Counted from the first letter of the stretch, positions 46,458-56,895 are shown. The stretch is DNA of 64,000 nucleotides from CAYVWB01 sp964455395 (GCA_964455395.1 CAYVWB010000002.1:62001-126000), one strand, 5' to 3'. The notes: generated by a model not told the origin, from the letters alone. Numbers and translations: made by a program.

Positions 46458-47021
46458 TCAGGCCTTTTTGTCGGCGACAGCGGCAGGCGCGTCGGCTGGC
46501 TTCTTCGAGGCGGCGTTGTCGACAGACGCTTGGCCAGTCGCTTGGCCAGTCGCTTGGCCAGTCGTCTTGCCGGAAGTCTTGCCGGTCTCGCTCGCAGGGT
46601 GGTCGGGCTCATTCACGCGGCCGCCAATGGTGAAGGTGATGCGCTCCGACTCATCGTCAAGCATGTTTTGTCCCAGCGCAAGCACCCCGGACTCCAGGAG
46701 AAACGTCTTGCCGCCATGCACGAGCACGGGTTCCTGGTTGTGATGGCGGAGGTAGGTGCCATTGGCGCTGTGATCGGTGAAGACGAACCGATCACGCACC
46801 AGCTCCACTTGGGCGTGGCGGCGCGAGACGTACTTGTGCGAGACCACGAGGTCGCTGGTGTTGTCTCGTCCCATGGCCACCTTTTTCAGGTCGTCTTTTG
46901 CTGCGGACATGGTCAGCTTCTGATCCTTGTAAGCAAGGACCAGCGAAGTTTTCGCTGCGCCAGCGTCGGACTGCTCCTCCGAGGGGGCGGCAGCGGGGGG
47001 GGAGGCGTCTGTCTTCGACAT
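46458..47021 (-). CDS. FHA-domain protein
   Basis: This 187-residue protein contains a forkhead-associated domain (~45-130) that binds phosphothreonine peptides: VAMGRDNTSDLVVS, YVSRRHAQVEL and DHSANGTYLRH hold the GR, SxxH and NG residues. The N-terminus is Ala/Glu-rich and the C-terminus is a low-complexity Ala/Thr/Lys tail that includes the TGQA repeat. FHA proteins usually partner Ser/Thr kinases; none is present here. It is convergent with ggt. Confidence 0.87.
   Translation of the reverse strand: MSKTDASPPAAAPSEEQSDAGAAKTSLVLAYKDQKLTMSAAKDDLKKVAMGRDNTSDLVVSHKYVSRRHAQVELVRDRFVFTDHSANGTYLRHHNQEPVLVHGGKTFLLESGVLALGQNMLDDESERITFTIGGRVNEPDHPASETGKTSGKTTGQATGQATGQASVDNAASKKPADAPAAVADKKA
46528..46563 (-). 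repeat. 12-bp tandem repeat inside the FHA gene tail
   Basis: Three perfect copies of GCTTGGCCAGTC (plus strand) encode a repeated TGQA in the protein tail. Unit changes would keep the frame (four residues each), so the tail length could vary between strains. Confidence 0.9.
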
Positions 47022-47149
47022 ACTCGAACTCCTCGATCAACCGAGGCTTTGCGGGATACGTTCCCATATCCCGCCCTACGTCCTGCACACGAACAACAGC
47101 ACTCTACGATGGATGTTCCACCCTGGCAAGACCGTCGCGGGACGCAGCC

Positions 47150-47578
47150 TCAGGAGCGGCCGGAGACGACATGCGTGAGCGGCTCGATATCCTCTTCGGC
47201 GATGTTGCTGAAGCGAGCGCCGACAACGTCATCGTCCATGCGCCGTACCTCGGCGCGCACCCCTTTGTAAATGATCTTGTATCCCTGGATGATATCGAAG
47301 GTGATGTGTGCTCCCACCTCGAATCGCCACCCCAGATGTTCGATGCCTATGGAGCGGGTGGAGAGATCGCGTACGGGGAGCTCGCGCAGGGTGTCTTCCA
47401 GAAGAATACGCACGGCGATGGGCGCCACACGGTCTTCATGCCGGCGCTCATCCCCGGATGGCTCCAGACATCGTGTCTCCTCCCGCCACGAGGCGGCTTC
47501 GTTCAACCCCGCTTCCACCGAGAAATTATTGCCGCAGTTGGGACACTTGACACACTGTTTCGTCGCCTCATCGCTCAT
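47150..47578 (-). CDS. Second zinc-ribbon PilZ-domain protein
   Basis: This 142-residue protein starts with a single CPNC-type ribbon (CVKCPNCGNNF) and continues with a PilZ domain: RHEDR is the RxxxR motif, and DLSTRSIG replaces DxSxxG with one extra residue. A ribosome site AAGGAGGAGGG precedes the ATG. It shares its design with the protein at 43845-44372, although the sequences have clearly diverged. c-di-GMP binding is probable but the altered second motif lowers certainty. Confidence 0.83.
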   Translation of the reverse strand: MSDEATKQCVKCPNCGNNFSVEAGLNEAASWREETRCLEPSGDERRHEDRVAPIAVRILLEDTLRELPVRDLSTRSIGIEHLGWRFEVGAHITFDIIQGYKIIYKGVRAEVRRMDDDVVGARFSNIAEEDIEPLTHVVSGRS

Positions 47579-47781
47579 CTCGACGCCCTCCTCCTTGCAG
47601 AATAAGCCATGCATGCCGGATGGTTCGTTTCGCGCCACAGCGCGCGCACATCGTGCCGGGCTCAGACGATACCGCAAAAGATGGAGCAAATCCATGGCGA
47701 CGCCGGATTTTGCCGACCGATTCCCTGCGAAATGCCCCGGCCGGCTTGTCCGATTGGCGCAGATCATGCTTCGAGACGACC

Positions 47782-48237
47782 ATGCGGAAACAATCGCCCC
47801 CCTCCCGGACAAGCGCAGCGCCCTTTCGGCAATCGTTGCAGGAAATCCGTACGCCACGACGCATGCCGTTCCACCTCGCGCGCCGCCGTCTGCGTCGCAC
47901 GTTCGCACGCGGCGTGGCGGAATGGGGCGGCTCGCTGGCGGTCGCCGGGCTGTTGATGGTCTGCATCGTCTGGACCGGCGTGCTGCCTCCACGCGACCAC
48001 GCCTTGGTGGCGAACCTGGCCAGCCGCGCCATGGCTCCCTTGGAGGCGAAACTCGAAGCCACGGCGCATCAGGTGGCGCACTCCACCGCACACGCCGTGG
48101 AGCGTCGCCTGCAGCGCGCGGAAGAAGCGATGGAGGTCGCATGGAACAACGCCTTGCGCGCCGTGCGCGATACGCAGCCAGCCGACCCCCGCGCCGCAGC
48201 GTTCCACTCGCCATCTCCCCCGTCGACAACCCATTGA
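47782..48237 (+). CDS. Small single-pass membrane protein, unknown
   Basis: About 150 residues from the ATG at 47782, or ~124 from an ATG at 47863. A basic stretch (MPFHLARRRLRRTFARG) precedes one hydrophobic helix (WGGSLAVAGLLMVCIVWTGVL) and a soluble helix-rich tail (EAKLEATAHQVAHSTAHAVE...). Neither start has a good ribosome site. Its coding status rests on the membrane-protein pattern alone. Not recognised. Confidence 0.4.
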   Translation: MRKQSPPSRTSAAPFRQSLQEIRTPRRMPFHLARRRLRRTFARGVAEWGGSLAVAGLLMVCIVWTGVLPPRDHALVANLASRAMAPLEAKLEATAHQVAHSTAHAVERRLQRAEEAMEVAWNNALRAVRDTQPADPRAAAFHSPSPPSTTH

Positions 48238-48338
48238 CGAAAGTCTCCGCACCACCTAGAGTATTGAATACATCCGCGCTCTGTTCCGTACGACAGGACG
48301 TCCGCCCCACTCTCACAATTTCTATCCCGGAGGCACCC

Positions 48339-48671
48339 ATGTCCCAGCGCCAACCCTCCTCTGCTTCTTGTTCCAGCGCTCTCATCCTGATGGCGCGCCC
48401 CCTCGTCGTCGTGGCGTTTGCGTGCATGCTGACCCTGGGGTGCGCACTGCCCTCGCAGGCGGAGGACGTCGCCGCCCCTGCGGAAGCCGCCATCACGGAA
48501 GCGCCGTCCGCCCTGCCCGCCGCGCAGGCTGCTGCAGGCGCGCCGCTTTTCCGTGGACAGCCGCCTCTGGTGATGGACGTGGATTGCCAGTCCACCTGCC
48601 AAGCGCGTTGCATGGGCAAGAACGGCTACTTCAACTGCGTACAGCGCTGCCGCGCCCTCTACTGCCAATAG
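48339..48671 (+). CDS. Small exported Cys-rich protein
   Basis: This 110-residue protein has a signal peptide (hydrophobic PLVVVAFACMLTLGC; cleavage probably after PSQA, or at the Cys if lipidated). An Ala/Pro-rich middle follows, and then a short C-terminal domain with six cysteines: DCQSTCQARCMGKNGYFNCVQRCRALYC. The spacing suggests disulfide bonds or metal binding in the periplasm. AGGCACCC gives a moderate ribosome site. Family not recognised. Confidence 0.7.
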   Translation: MSQRQPSSASCSSALILMARPLVVVAFACMLTLGCALPSQAEDVAAPAEAAITEAPSALPAAQAAAGAPLFRGQPPLVMDVDCQSTCQARCMGKNGYFNCVQRCRALYCQ

Positions 48672-48734
48672 CGCGCGCCGACGCGCCCCCTTCCGGACGA
48701 ACGTGGCCGCCCCGAGCCCGCGTTCATCCACTAT

Positions 48735-48771
48735 AAAAAAAACGGCCCTGGAGCATTGCTCCGGGGCCGTT
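48735..48771 (-). terminator. Rho-independent terminator of the ilv operon
   Basis: On the minus strand AACGGCCCCGGAG, loop CAATG, CTCCAGGGCCGTT (13-bp stem with one G-T) is followed by TTTTTT. It lies 24 bp past the ilvC stop. Confidence 0.92.
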
Positions 48772-48794
48772 CCTGTGTGGCGTGTCAAAAACGT

Positions 48795-50155
<1,361 letters not shown>

Positions 50156-50641
50156 TCAGCCAAGTTGCATGGAACGCTTGAGGGCTACGGCCCCGGAGCG
50201 CGCCGTCTCCTTGATGCCGAACCGCGCGAGCAAGCTGATGAGCGCGGTGAGCTTGCCTTGGTCCCCGGTCACTTCGATGGAGAGCTCCTGGGGCGCCACG
50301 TCCACGACCTTGCAGCGGAAGATATCCACGATACGTAGTATTTCAGCGCGGTTGGCGTCTTCCGCATTGACTTTGACCAGCATCATCTCCCGTTCCACGT
50401 GGTTGGTCTCGGAGAGGTCCACCACTTTGATGACGGTGATGAGCTTGCGCAGTTGCTTGATGATCTGCTCGATGATGAGGTCGTCGCCGGTGGTGGTGAT
50501 GGTCATGAGGGAGACGCCTTCTTCGAGGGTGGGTCCCACGTTGAGGGTCTCAATGTTGAAGCCGCGGCCGCTGAAGAGCCCGGAGATGCGGGAAAGCACG
50601 CCGGGTTCGTTTTCCACGAGAACGGAGAGGACGTGTCGCAT
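50156..50641 (-). CDS. ilvN: Acetolactate synthase small (regulatory) subunit
   Basis: This 161-residue regulatory subunit makes acetolactate synthase sensitive to valine. An N-terminal ACT domain (HVLSVLVENEPGVLSRISGLF) with NIETLNVGPT is followed by the C-terminal IlvN domain. The ATG is preceded by CAGGATTACGGCTC. It lies 102 bp past ilvB. Confidence 0.97.
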   Translation of the reverse strand: MRHVLSVLVENEPGVLSRISGLFSGRGFNIETLNVGPTLEEGVSLMTITTTGDDLIIEQIIKQLRKLITVIKVVDLSETNHVEREMMLVKVNAEDANRAEILRIVDIFRCKVVDVAPQELSIEVTGDQGKLTALISLLARFGIKETARSGAVALKRSMQLG

Positions 50642-50743
50642 GAGCCGTAATCCTGAGGGATGCGCTGCGTGCGCCGGGGGGGTGGGTCTCCGGCGCGTGC
50701 AGCGGTGTCGTTCCAGCGAGGCGCCAGCGCCTCGAACCAGGCG

Positions 50744-52546
50744 CTAGACGAGCAGCATGTCTGTCAGAGAAGCGCCGGCCGGGACCATGGGGTAGACGTT
50801 TTCCTCGTCCGCCACACGCACGTCGATGACAGCGGTGTGGGGTGAGGCGAACGCTTCCCGCAGCATGGGCGTGACTTGTTCCGGTTCGGTGATGCGGTAG
50901 CCCTCGGCGCCGTATGCCTTGGCGAGGGCCACGAAGTCCGGTTGCGCGTCCATGCAGGTGGCGCAGTAGTTCTTGGCGTAGAAGAGCTCTTGCCACTGTC
51001 GCACCATGCCCAGGTAGCCGTTGTTCAAGATGACGACTTTGACCGGGAGGTTGTTGCAGACTGCGGTGATGAGCTCCTGGATGTTCATCTGGATGGAGCC
51101 GTCGCCGGCGATGTCGATGACAAGTTTGTCTGGAAAGGCGAGCTGCGCGCCGATGGCCGCCGGCAGGCCATAGCCCATGGTGCCGAGCCCTCCGGAAGTG
51201 AGCAGCGTGCGCGGCTTGGTGTATTTGAAGAACTGCGCGGCCCACATCTGGTTCTGACCCACTTCCGTGGCGATGATGCAGTCGCCCTTCGTGATGGCGT
51301 CGATGGCTTCCACCACGGCTTGCGGCTTGATGACGCCTTTGGGCGGGTTGGCGCCTTCGCAAGCCACGTCGTTGCGGTAGCGGATGGGGTGCGTCTCTTT
51401 CCAGACGCTCACTTGCTCCACCCAGGCGTCGTGTCCGGCGGGTGGCTCCACTGCGCCGGTTGTCGCGGTCGTGGCGCTTTTCTCCGCCTTCCTGGCTTTC
51501 TTCTCGCTCTTTTCCTTGTCTTTCTTGGATTTCTTGGAATCGCCCTGCTCCACCATCTCGCGGAAGGCGGCCAGGACTTCGCGGCAGTCCGCCACCACGG
51601 GAACATCCACGCGCACGTTCTTGCGAATGGAAGTGGGATCCACATCCACATGAATGATCTTGGCGTCGGGCGCGAAGGCTGCGAGCTTGCCGGTGACGCG
51701 GTCGTCGAAGCGCGCGCCCACGGCGATCATCACGTCGCAGTGGTTGATGGCCATGTTGGCGGCGTAGGCGCCGTGCATGCCAAGCATGCCGAGCCAGAGG
51801 GAGTCGTCGCCGGGGAAGGCCCCCAGGCCCATCAGCGTGCTGGTGACAGGGATGCGCAGCGTGCGCGCAAGCCAGGTCAGGTCCTCGTGCGCGCTGGAGA
51901 GCACGACCCCTCCCCCCACATAGAAGAGGGGTCGCTCCGCTTCCAGAATCATGTCCACAGCCTTCTTGACTTGCAGCTTGTTGGGCTTCACCGTGGGGTT
52001 GTAGCTGCGCATTTCGACTGTTTCGGGATAATGGTACGGGGTCCGGGCCTGGAGCACGTCCTTGGGCAAATCCACGAGCACAGGGCCGGGTCGTCCCGAA
52101 CGGGCGATGTAGAACGCCTGCTTGATGACGCCGGCGAGATCCTTGATGTCCTTCACCAGGTAGTTGTGCTTGGTGCAGGGGCGCGTGATGCCGACGATGT
52201 CCACCTCCTGGAAGGCGTCGTTGCCGATCAGAGGGGTGGGCACTTGCCCCGTGAAGACGACCATGGGGATGGAGTCGCAATACGCCGTGGCGATGCCGGT
52301 GACCGTGTTGGTGGCGCCGGGCCCTGAAGTGACCAGAGCCACGCCGGCTTTGCCTGTGGCGCGCGCGTAGCCGTCGGCGGCGTGGACGGCGCCTTGTTCG
52401 TGGCGCACCAGGATGTGCTTGAGTTCAGGGAAGCGCGGGAGCGCGTCGTAGATGTCGATGACTGCGCCGCCCGGGAAGCCGAAGAGGACGTCGACGCCCT
52501 CGCGCTGCATACTCTCCAGGAGGATCTCGGAACCCGTCAACTCCAT
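50744..52546 (-). CDS. ilvB: Acetolactate synthase large subunit, with lysine-rich insert
   Basis: This thiamine-diphosphate enzyme condenses two pyruvates, or pyruvate and 2-oxobutyrate. The 600-residue subunit has the catalytic [19 protein letters not shown] (essential Glu), the FAD domain, and the TPP motif [16 protein letters not shown]...NN. About residues 332-372 hold an insert absent from most homologues, made of Lys/Glu/Ser ([18 protein letters not shown]) then Ala/Thr/Gly. It is placed between the FAD and C-terminal domains, so it should be a surface loop. It starts the ilvBNC run 1 nt after the small DUF465 gene's end region and shares its transcript. Confidence 0.97.
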   Translation of the reverse strand: MELTGSEILLESMQREGVDVLFGFPGGAVIDIYDALPRFPELKHILVRHEQGAVHAADGYARATGKAGVALVTSGPGATNTVTGIATAYCDSIPMVVFTGQVPTPLIGNDAFQEVDIVGITRPCTKHNYLVKDIKDLAGVIKQAFYIARSGRPGPVLVDLPKDVLQARTPYHYPETVEMRSYNPTVKPNKLQVKKAVDMILEAERPLFYVGGGVVLSSAHEDLTWLARTLRIPVTSTLMGLGAFPGDDSLWLGMLGMHGAYAANMAINHCDVMIAVGARFDDRVTGKLAAFAPDAKIIHVDVDPTSIRKNVRVDVPVVADCREVLAAFREMVEQGDSKKSKKDKEKSEKKARKAEKSATTATTGAVEPPAGHDAWVEQVSVWKETHPIRYRNDVACEGANPPKGVIKPQAVVEAIDAITKGDCIIATEVGQNQMWAAQFFKYTKPRTLLTSGGLGTMGYGLPAAIGAQLAFPDKLVIDIAGDGSIQMNIQELITAVCNNLPVKVVILNNGYLGMVRQWQELFYAKNYCATCMDAQPDFVALAKAYGAEGYRITEPEQVTPMLREAFASPHTAVIDVRVADEENVYPMVPAGASLTDMLLV

Positions 52547-52547
52547 G

Positions 52548-52778
52548 CTATTTCTCCGCTTGGCGGTATCGTTCCAGGATGTTTTGGATCTTGGTCTTGC
52601 CGTTGAGTTTCTTCTTCTTGATTTCCTTGAGCGCGCGCTCCTCGTTGGGGGTCAAGGCCTGCTTGCTTTCCAGTTTGCCCACTTGTTGCTCGTAGAGTTG
52701 GTGCTCTTCCCAGAGGGCGTTGAGCTCCGCGTCTTGCCCGGCGTGCTTGTCAAGCAATTCGAGGTCTCGCTGTTCCAT
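52548..52778 (-). CDS. DUF465 (YdcH-like) small coiled-coil protein
   Basis: This 76-residue, all-helical, highly charged protein ([16 protein letters not shown] ... [19 protein letters not shown] ... [15 protein letters not shown]) matches the YdcH/DUF465 pattern. Its function is unknown, though relatives are often beside housekeeping genes. AAGGAGTACGCTCC lies before the ATG. It stops just before ilvB and is on the same strand. Confidence 0.88.
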   Translation of the reverse strand: MEQRDLELLDKHAGQDAELNALWEEHQLYEQQVGKLESKQALTPNEERALKEIKKKKLNGKTKIQNILERYRQAEK

Positions 52779-52810
52779 GGAGCGTACTCCTTTGTTTGGA
52801 TGTGGGTTTC

Positions 52811-53227
52811 TCACCCGGCGAGGGAGCCGCGTTCGAGCTGCTCCCAGTCGGGTTCTCCATGACTGTGTATGTGGAGGGTTTTGGCGCGACTCTTCCGGCC
52901 GCGCACGAGGTCCACATCGCGCGGTTTCACGCCCAGTCGCGCAGCCACGAAGCGCACCAGCGCCTTGTTGGCCTTGTTGTCCACGGCGGGCGCAGCGAGC
53001 TTGAGCTTCAACCGCCCTTCGCGCAGCCCCACGCAGCCGGTGGCTGCTGCGCCGGGTTGCACCCAGACTTCCAGTCGCCACCCGCCGGATGAAACGGACG
53101 CATCATCCGATCTGGGCGTTTCGGGCGCATCAGGCGCCGCTGGCGTCGCCGACGTCACGTAGACGGGGCGCGTCGCAGGGGGACAAGCGGGCTCGCTGGC
53201 GTGGCTCAATGGCGCTCCCTCGCACAA
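52811..53227 (-). CDS. DUF167 / YggU family protein
   Basis: The protein has up to 138 residues. The conserved domain is residues ~48-135: WRLEVWVQPGAAATGCVGL..., LKLKLAAPAVDNKANKALVRF and RDVDLVRGRKSRAKTLHI are the family hallmarks. The first ~45 residues are low-complexity, so a later start is possible. Function unknown. The conserved neighbour YggT lies 6 bp upstream, as in many bacteria. Confidence 0.9.
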   Translation of the reverse strand: MCEGAPLSHASEPACPPATRPVYVTSATPAAPDAPETPRSDDASVSSGGWRLEVWVQPGAAATGCVGLREGRLKLKLAAPAVDNKANKALVRFVAARLGVKPRDVDLVRGRKSRAKTLHIHSHGEPDWEQLERGSLAG

Positions 53228-53233
53228 CTGGGG

Positions 53234-53533
53234 TTACATGCCCCGGGCGGCCTCCATCAGGCTGCCCACCAGGAAGACTTCCAGAAACTTGATGGCCAGC
53301 AGGACGACAATGGGCGAGAGGTCCAAGCCGCCGACCATCACGAAGGGGAGTTTTCTGCGGATCTGGAGGAAGACCGGCTCCGTCAACCCCCTGAGCGCGC
53401 GCACGATGGGGTTGTAGGGGTCGGGGTTCACCCACGTAAGCACGGCGGAGATGATGACGATCCAGAAGTAGGCGTTCAGCGCGAAGCTCAACACCGTGGC
53501 GATGCCGATGAGAAAATTGTCGAACACGAACAT
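53234..53533 (-). CDS. YggT family membrane protein
   Basis: This 99-residue protein has two hydrophobic segments. TVLSFALNAYFWIVIISAVLTWV followed by NPDPYNPIVRALRGLTEPVF is the YggT signature. The role is uncertain (osmotic tolerance or envelope biogenesis has been suggested in relatives). It heads the minus-strand series yggT-yggU-DUF465-ilvBNC. Confidence 0.92.
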   Translation of the reverse strand: MFVFDNFLIGIATVLSFALNAYFWIVIISAVLTWVNPDPYNPIVRALRGLTEPVFLQIRRKLPFVMVGGLDLSPIVVLLAIKFLEVFLVGSLMEAARGM

Positions 53534-53792
53534 GCACCTGTTCCTTTAGCAGCCTGCTCGCGTCGCCGTCTCGGGCGTTCGGCGTCGTTCGCGGTAAAGC
53601 CCTGCCCGCCTCTCCCCGGCGCACTTGATGCGAGGTGGCGAACGTGTTGACGACGTGACAGGCTGGCGTCTCGATGTGCCGTCATTCTTTCACCCGATTG
53701 GGCCGCAAATCAAGTAAAAAATCCGCCATGGGGCCCGCGTCTCGGGGGGAACCGGATCGGCGCAGGCGCTTCCCATGCGTCTTGGGAGCGCC

Positions 53793-54512
53793 TCACCCCC
53801 GTCTCGCGCAACGCTTGCCGCCGGCGCGGCCCTCCAGGCCGTGCAGCCCGTTGAGTCCACAAAAGAGTGTTTCGAAATCGCAGATGTGCGCATCCGCCAG
53901 CAGGCTCTCGTCTCCGAAGGCCCAGAACCGCACGCCGGCTCGTCGCGCCGTCTCCGCGTCCACGGCCGAATCCCCCACGAACACGACATCCTCGGGCCGC
54001 ATGGCCCATGCGTGCAGCACCCGATGGAGCTGTTCCGGGTGGGGCTTGGCGCGGGCTTTCAACGCCGTCATCATGGGGAAGAAGAAGCGCTGGAGCTGGA
54101 AGCGTTCGGTCACCCAGGGCATGGTGGTGGTGCGGTTGGTGGCGACGCCAAGCCGGTACCCCATGGCCTGCAGCCGCGTCAATGCGCTTTCCGCTCCCCG
54201 CATGAGCTTGACGTACGGGAGAATGTCGCGCCAATAGCGCACCTGTCGCAACGCATCCGGCACGAAATCCCGCTTTTCCGCCGGCGTGATGTGCGCCATG
54301 GACTCTTGGAAGGTGTGGCTGTGAACGTAGCGCTGCTGCGCTTTCGTCATGGGGGGCAGGTCGAGCTGCGCCAGGATGGCGTTGTAGAACTGCGCATTGG
54401 ATTCCAACGTGTCCAGCAGGACGCCGTCGCAGTCGAAGATGACGCCACGAATGCAGGCGGCGTCCGCAAAGCTGTTGCCGTAACCGGCGCGTCGTCTGAG
54501 GGTGAGATGCAT
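53793..54512 (-). CDS. HAD-superfamily hydrolase, phosphoglycolate-phosphatase-like
   Basis: This 239-residue protein has motif I FDCDGVLLDT (~26-35), motif II VATNRTTT and motif III/IV KPHPEQLHRV, VFVGDSAVDAETARRAG. The cap is helical (NAQFYNAILAQLDLPP...). This is the phosphoglycolate-phosphatase/beta-phosphoglucomutase-like group; the substrate cannot be stated. The start at 54512 is followed by a short basic N-terminus. Confidence 0.9.
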   Translation of the reverse strand: MHLTLRRRAGYGNSFADAACIRGVIFDCDGVLLDTLESNAQFYNAILAQLDLPPMTKAQQRYVHSHTFQESMAHITPAEKRDFVPDALRQVRYWRDILPYVKLMRGAESALTRLQAMGYRLGVATNRTTTMPWVTERFQLQRFFFPMMTALKARAKPHPEQLHRVLHAWAMRPEDVVFVGDSAVDAETARRAGVRFWAFGDESLLADAHICDFETLFCGLNGLHGLEGRAGGKRCARRG

Positions 54513-54624
54513 GCAAAACCTCGGGAGCGGGTTGATTCGGGGGCATGGGGGGCGCGGTGAACACGACCTGACGCGCCATGCGACAGCGGACGCGCGCGCC
54601 GACCAACGAGAGACCATGCCCGGG

Positions 54625-55476
54625 TCAGGGCTGCGCCAGCACCAGCACGCGCTCCTCGCGCAGGTGGGGGGGCGCTTCGGCTGCGGGCTCGGGTCGACCC
54701 AGCAGCCGCCACAAGGGCCCCCGTGCGCAGACAGCGGCTTGCGCCACGCCTGCAGGCAGGTCCACCCCCTGGCAGCGCTCCGGAGCGAACCCGCGTTCCT
54801 CCAGCTGAGCGTGCGCATCGGCAGCCAGCACCACGAAGGCCGTGGCGGGCGGCAGGAAGCACGCCATCTTCTCCACCAACAGCTCCCAGGGCGTCTCGCC
54901 TTCCTCGTCGACTTCGGGGGAAGCGTCCCCTCCGTGAGCGACGGACCCCAGCGCGCCAGCGAGTTCTTCGTCCAGCTCCACGTGAAGGGCCTCATCGAAG
55001 CGCTCCTGCAGGGCCTCCAGCTGACGCGCGGCGTCCAGAATCTCTGCCTGACGCTCTTCTGCAGCCCACGCCAGCAGCAAGGTGAGCTGCGCTTCCAGCG
55101 CGTACTGCAGAGCCGCCTTGGAGCTCGCTTCCTGTTGCTGGCCTGCTTCTTCCGCGCCAAACGCCTGCACAAAGCGTTTGAGCTCGCGCATCTCGTCGCG
55201 GGAGCCGTACCGTGAAGCGCTTGCGTCCTCCAAGGCGGCGGCGTAGGTGGTGAGCTGGCCGAGCTCGAACTGCCCGCCCCACTCCAACAAGGACTGCAAC
55301 GCCTGTTGCGCTTCCTTGGGCCCCAAGGGCAGCGACTCGGGCCGGTAACGGCCGGCGGCGTCTTCCGCGAGTCCCGGATCGAAACGCTTGGCGATATGGG
55401 TGAAGGGCGCGGGGATTTTTGCCGGCGACATGCGTGGCGCGGCGATGAACGCAGGGGGAGCGGTGGATTCGGTCAT
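54625..55476 (-). CDS. Unrecognised soluble protein, helix-rich
   Basis: This ~283-residue acidic, Ala/Glu/Leu-rich protein has no signal peptide. It contains RYRPESLPLGPKEAQQALQSL and long helices, for example AALQYALEAQLTLLLAWAAEE and ARQLEALQERFDEALHVELDEEL. A C-terminal region (WELLVEKMACFLPPATAFVVLAADAHAQLEERGF) could be a small Rossmann-like segment. I do not recognise a family. The HAD gene is 112 bp downstream and a Cys-rich protein gene lies upstream on the same strand. Confidence 0.65.
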   Translation of the reverse strand: MTESTAPPAFIAAPRMSPAKIPAPFTHIAKRFDPGLAEDAAGRYRPESLPLGPKEAQQALQSLLEWGGQFELGQLTTYAAALEDASASRYGSRDEMRELKRFVQAFGAEEAGQQQEASSKAALQYALEAQLTLLLAWAAEERQAEILDAARQLEALQERFDEALHVELDEELAGALGSVAHGGDASPEVDEEGETPWELLVEKMACFLPPATAFVVLAADAHAQLEERGFAPERCQGVDLPAGVAQAAVCARGPLWRLLGRPEPAAEAPPHLREERVLVLAQP

Positions 55477-55490
55477 GTGGGCCTGACTCC

Positions 55491-55514
55491 GTGACGGGGT
55501 GACGGGGTGACGGG
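55491..55514. repeat. 8-bp tandem repeat, three units
   Basis: GTGACGGG occurs three times in series just upstream of the unrecognised minus-strand gene, followed by degenerate copies to about 55530. It resembles other short tandem repeats in this window (21763, 27261). Confidence 0.88.
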
Positions 55515-55586
55515 ATGACTTGGTGACGGGCGGGAACAATGATGCACGATGGTGACAACACCTGGGGCGATGCGAACGCGCATGGG

Positions 55587-56021
55587 CTACGTGACCCGAC
55601 GCAGAAAGTGCCGACAGACGCCCTCGCAGGGGGGCATGGCGCGCAGGCAGCAGTCTCCCAGCAGCAGCGCGCAGGGGATGGCCTCGGCCGGCCCCGTCTC
55701 ATCGGACGCCGGGGGCAAGGACGGATCGTCCTGCGCCGGCATGAAGTGCGGACATGCGCGCGCTGAGGCCGCTGCCGAGGGCAGCGTGCGCTCCATGAGC
55801 CGGCCCGCTTCGGTTTCGTCCAGGCCGAAGCGTTCAGCGCGGTCCACGAAGTCGTCGAAAGACCGCTCCAGGGACGCCAGTACGCTGCAGCGCCGCGTTG
55901 TCTCCAGCCCGGGATTGAGCATTTCCTCGCGCAGACAACGCGCGTGCAGATAGAAACGACAGCCCACGCCGGGAAAGCGCGCGAGCGGGGCGCGGGGTAT
56001 GTCGTCACGGTCTGGAGCCAT
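55587..56021 (-). CDS. Cys-rich protein of unknown function
   Basis: The ~144-residue protein has about ten cysteines. The N-terminal half holds [14 protein letters not shown] and [16 protein letters not shown]. The C-terminal 60 residues carry [10 protein letters not shown] and [28 protein letters not shown]. This could be a zinc- or iron-sulfur-binding protein; no family is recognised. There is no signal peptide. The gene is divergent from tatA. Confidence 0.7.
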   Translation of the reverse strand: MAPDRDDIPRAPLARFPGVGCRFYLHARCLREEMLNPGLETTRRCSVLASLERSFDDFVDRAERFGLDETEAGRLMERTLPSAAASARACPHFMPAQDDPSLPPASDETGPAEAIPCALLLGDCCLRAMPPCEGVCRHFLRRVT

Positions 56022-56154
56022 AGGGAAAACTCGCGATGCGCTGCGGGCTTTGTGTAGCCCGGCTGGACGCTGCTTGCAAGGCCGCAACGCCGTCTTGACC
56101 TGCCTGGGGGCCGGGTGTATGACCCTCCCCAACACTCCTGGGAGGACACACACT

Positions 56155-56379
56155 ATGATAGGTGGATTCGGTATATGGGAGCTGTTGATCATCCTGCTCA
56201 TCGTTCTGGTGATCTTCGGCGCCAACAAGCTCCCTGAAATTGGCGGCGGCATGGGCAAGGCCATCCGCAACTTCAAGAAAGCCACGAGCGAACCGGACGA
56301 AATCGACGTGACGCCTTCCGAAAAGAAGGCTGACGCCAACGAGAAAACCCCGGATTCCGAAAAGAAGGCCGGCGAATAG
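56155..56379 (+). CDS. tatA: Twin-arginine translocase subunit TatA
   Basis: TatA forms the pore-like part of the Tat pathway, which exports folded proteins. The 74-residue protein has one N-terminal membrane helix ([16 protein letters not shown]), the hinge [16 protein letters not shown] and an amphipathic helix leading to a charged tail with [10 protein letters not shown] repeats. The ATG follows GGGAGGACA. The cognate tatBC genes are not in the window. The amidase at 61611-62765 carries a Tat-type signal and is a likely substrate. Confidence 0.95.
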   Translation: MIGGFGIWELLIILLIVLVIFGANKLPEIGGGMGKAIRNFKKATSEPDEIDVTPSEKKADANEKTPDSEKKAGE

Positions 56380-56402
56380 CCGGCGGCGTCCCCCCCCCCC
56401 GG

Positions 56403-56483
56403 TCGGCGCGTCTCGCGCAGCCGTACGGTGGGAACGCCTCCGCAGCGCGTCCTTCATGATCGGCGCGTCTCGCGCAGCCGTAC
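56403..56483. repeat. 24-bp direct repeat after tatA
   Basis: TCGGCGCGTCTCGCGCAGCC (start of each unit) occurs at 56403-56426 and 56460-56483, identical over 24 bp. It lies in the long gap between tatA and the exported-protein operon, which has no gene of its own. Confidence 0.85.
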
Positions 56484-56580
56484 TCCATGCGACGCCCGGA
56501 AAGGCTGGAAACGCAGCGCCGTCTCCATCTTCTCCGGGCGTTTCGCGTGGCGCGTTCCCAAGTCTCTGTGGAGTTCCCCA

Positions 56581-56894
56581 CGGAAGGATGACGCAGCGCG
56601 GCGGCGGCCCGCATCGCTCGATGTCACCAGAAGAGAAGGCGCTCGCCAACGCCCGTCAGCCCTGCCCGGGGCGTTTTCCGGGGCGGGATGGGAACAGGGA
56701 TGACCGATCCCGCTTCGAGAGTCCTCGGGGCGCCCGTCCGTCCTGTCGCTCCGTCACGCTGTCCAACTCTGCGGAAGGATGACGCAGCGCGGCGGCGGCC
56801 CGCATCGCTCGATGTCACCAGAAGAGAAGGCGCGCGCCAACGCCCGTCAGTCCTGCCCGGGGCGTTTTTCGGGGCGCTTTCCGGGGCGGGATGG
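56581..56894. repeat. Direct repeat of about 112 bp, two copies
   Basis: Positions 56581-56692 recur at 56772-56894, beginning CGGAAGGATGACGCAG in both. The copies are about 97% identical over the first ~90 bp. The second has an extra ~12 bp near its end (GGGGCGCTTT...). The second copy ends at the 3' end of the minus-strand gene that starts at 58284. Confidence 0.92.
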
Positions 56895-56895
56895 C

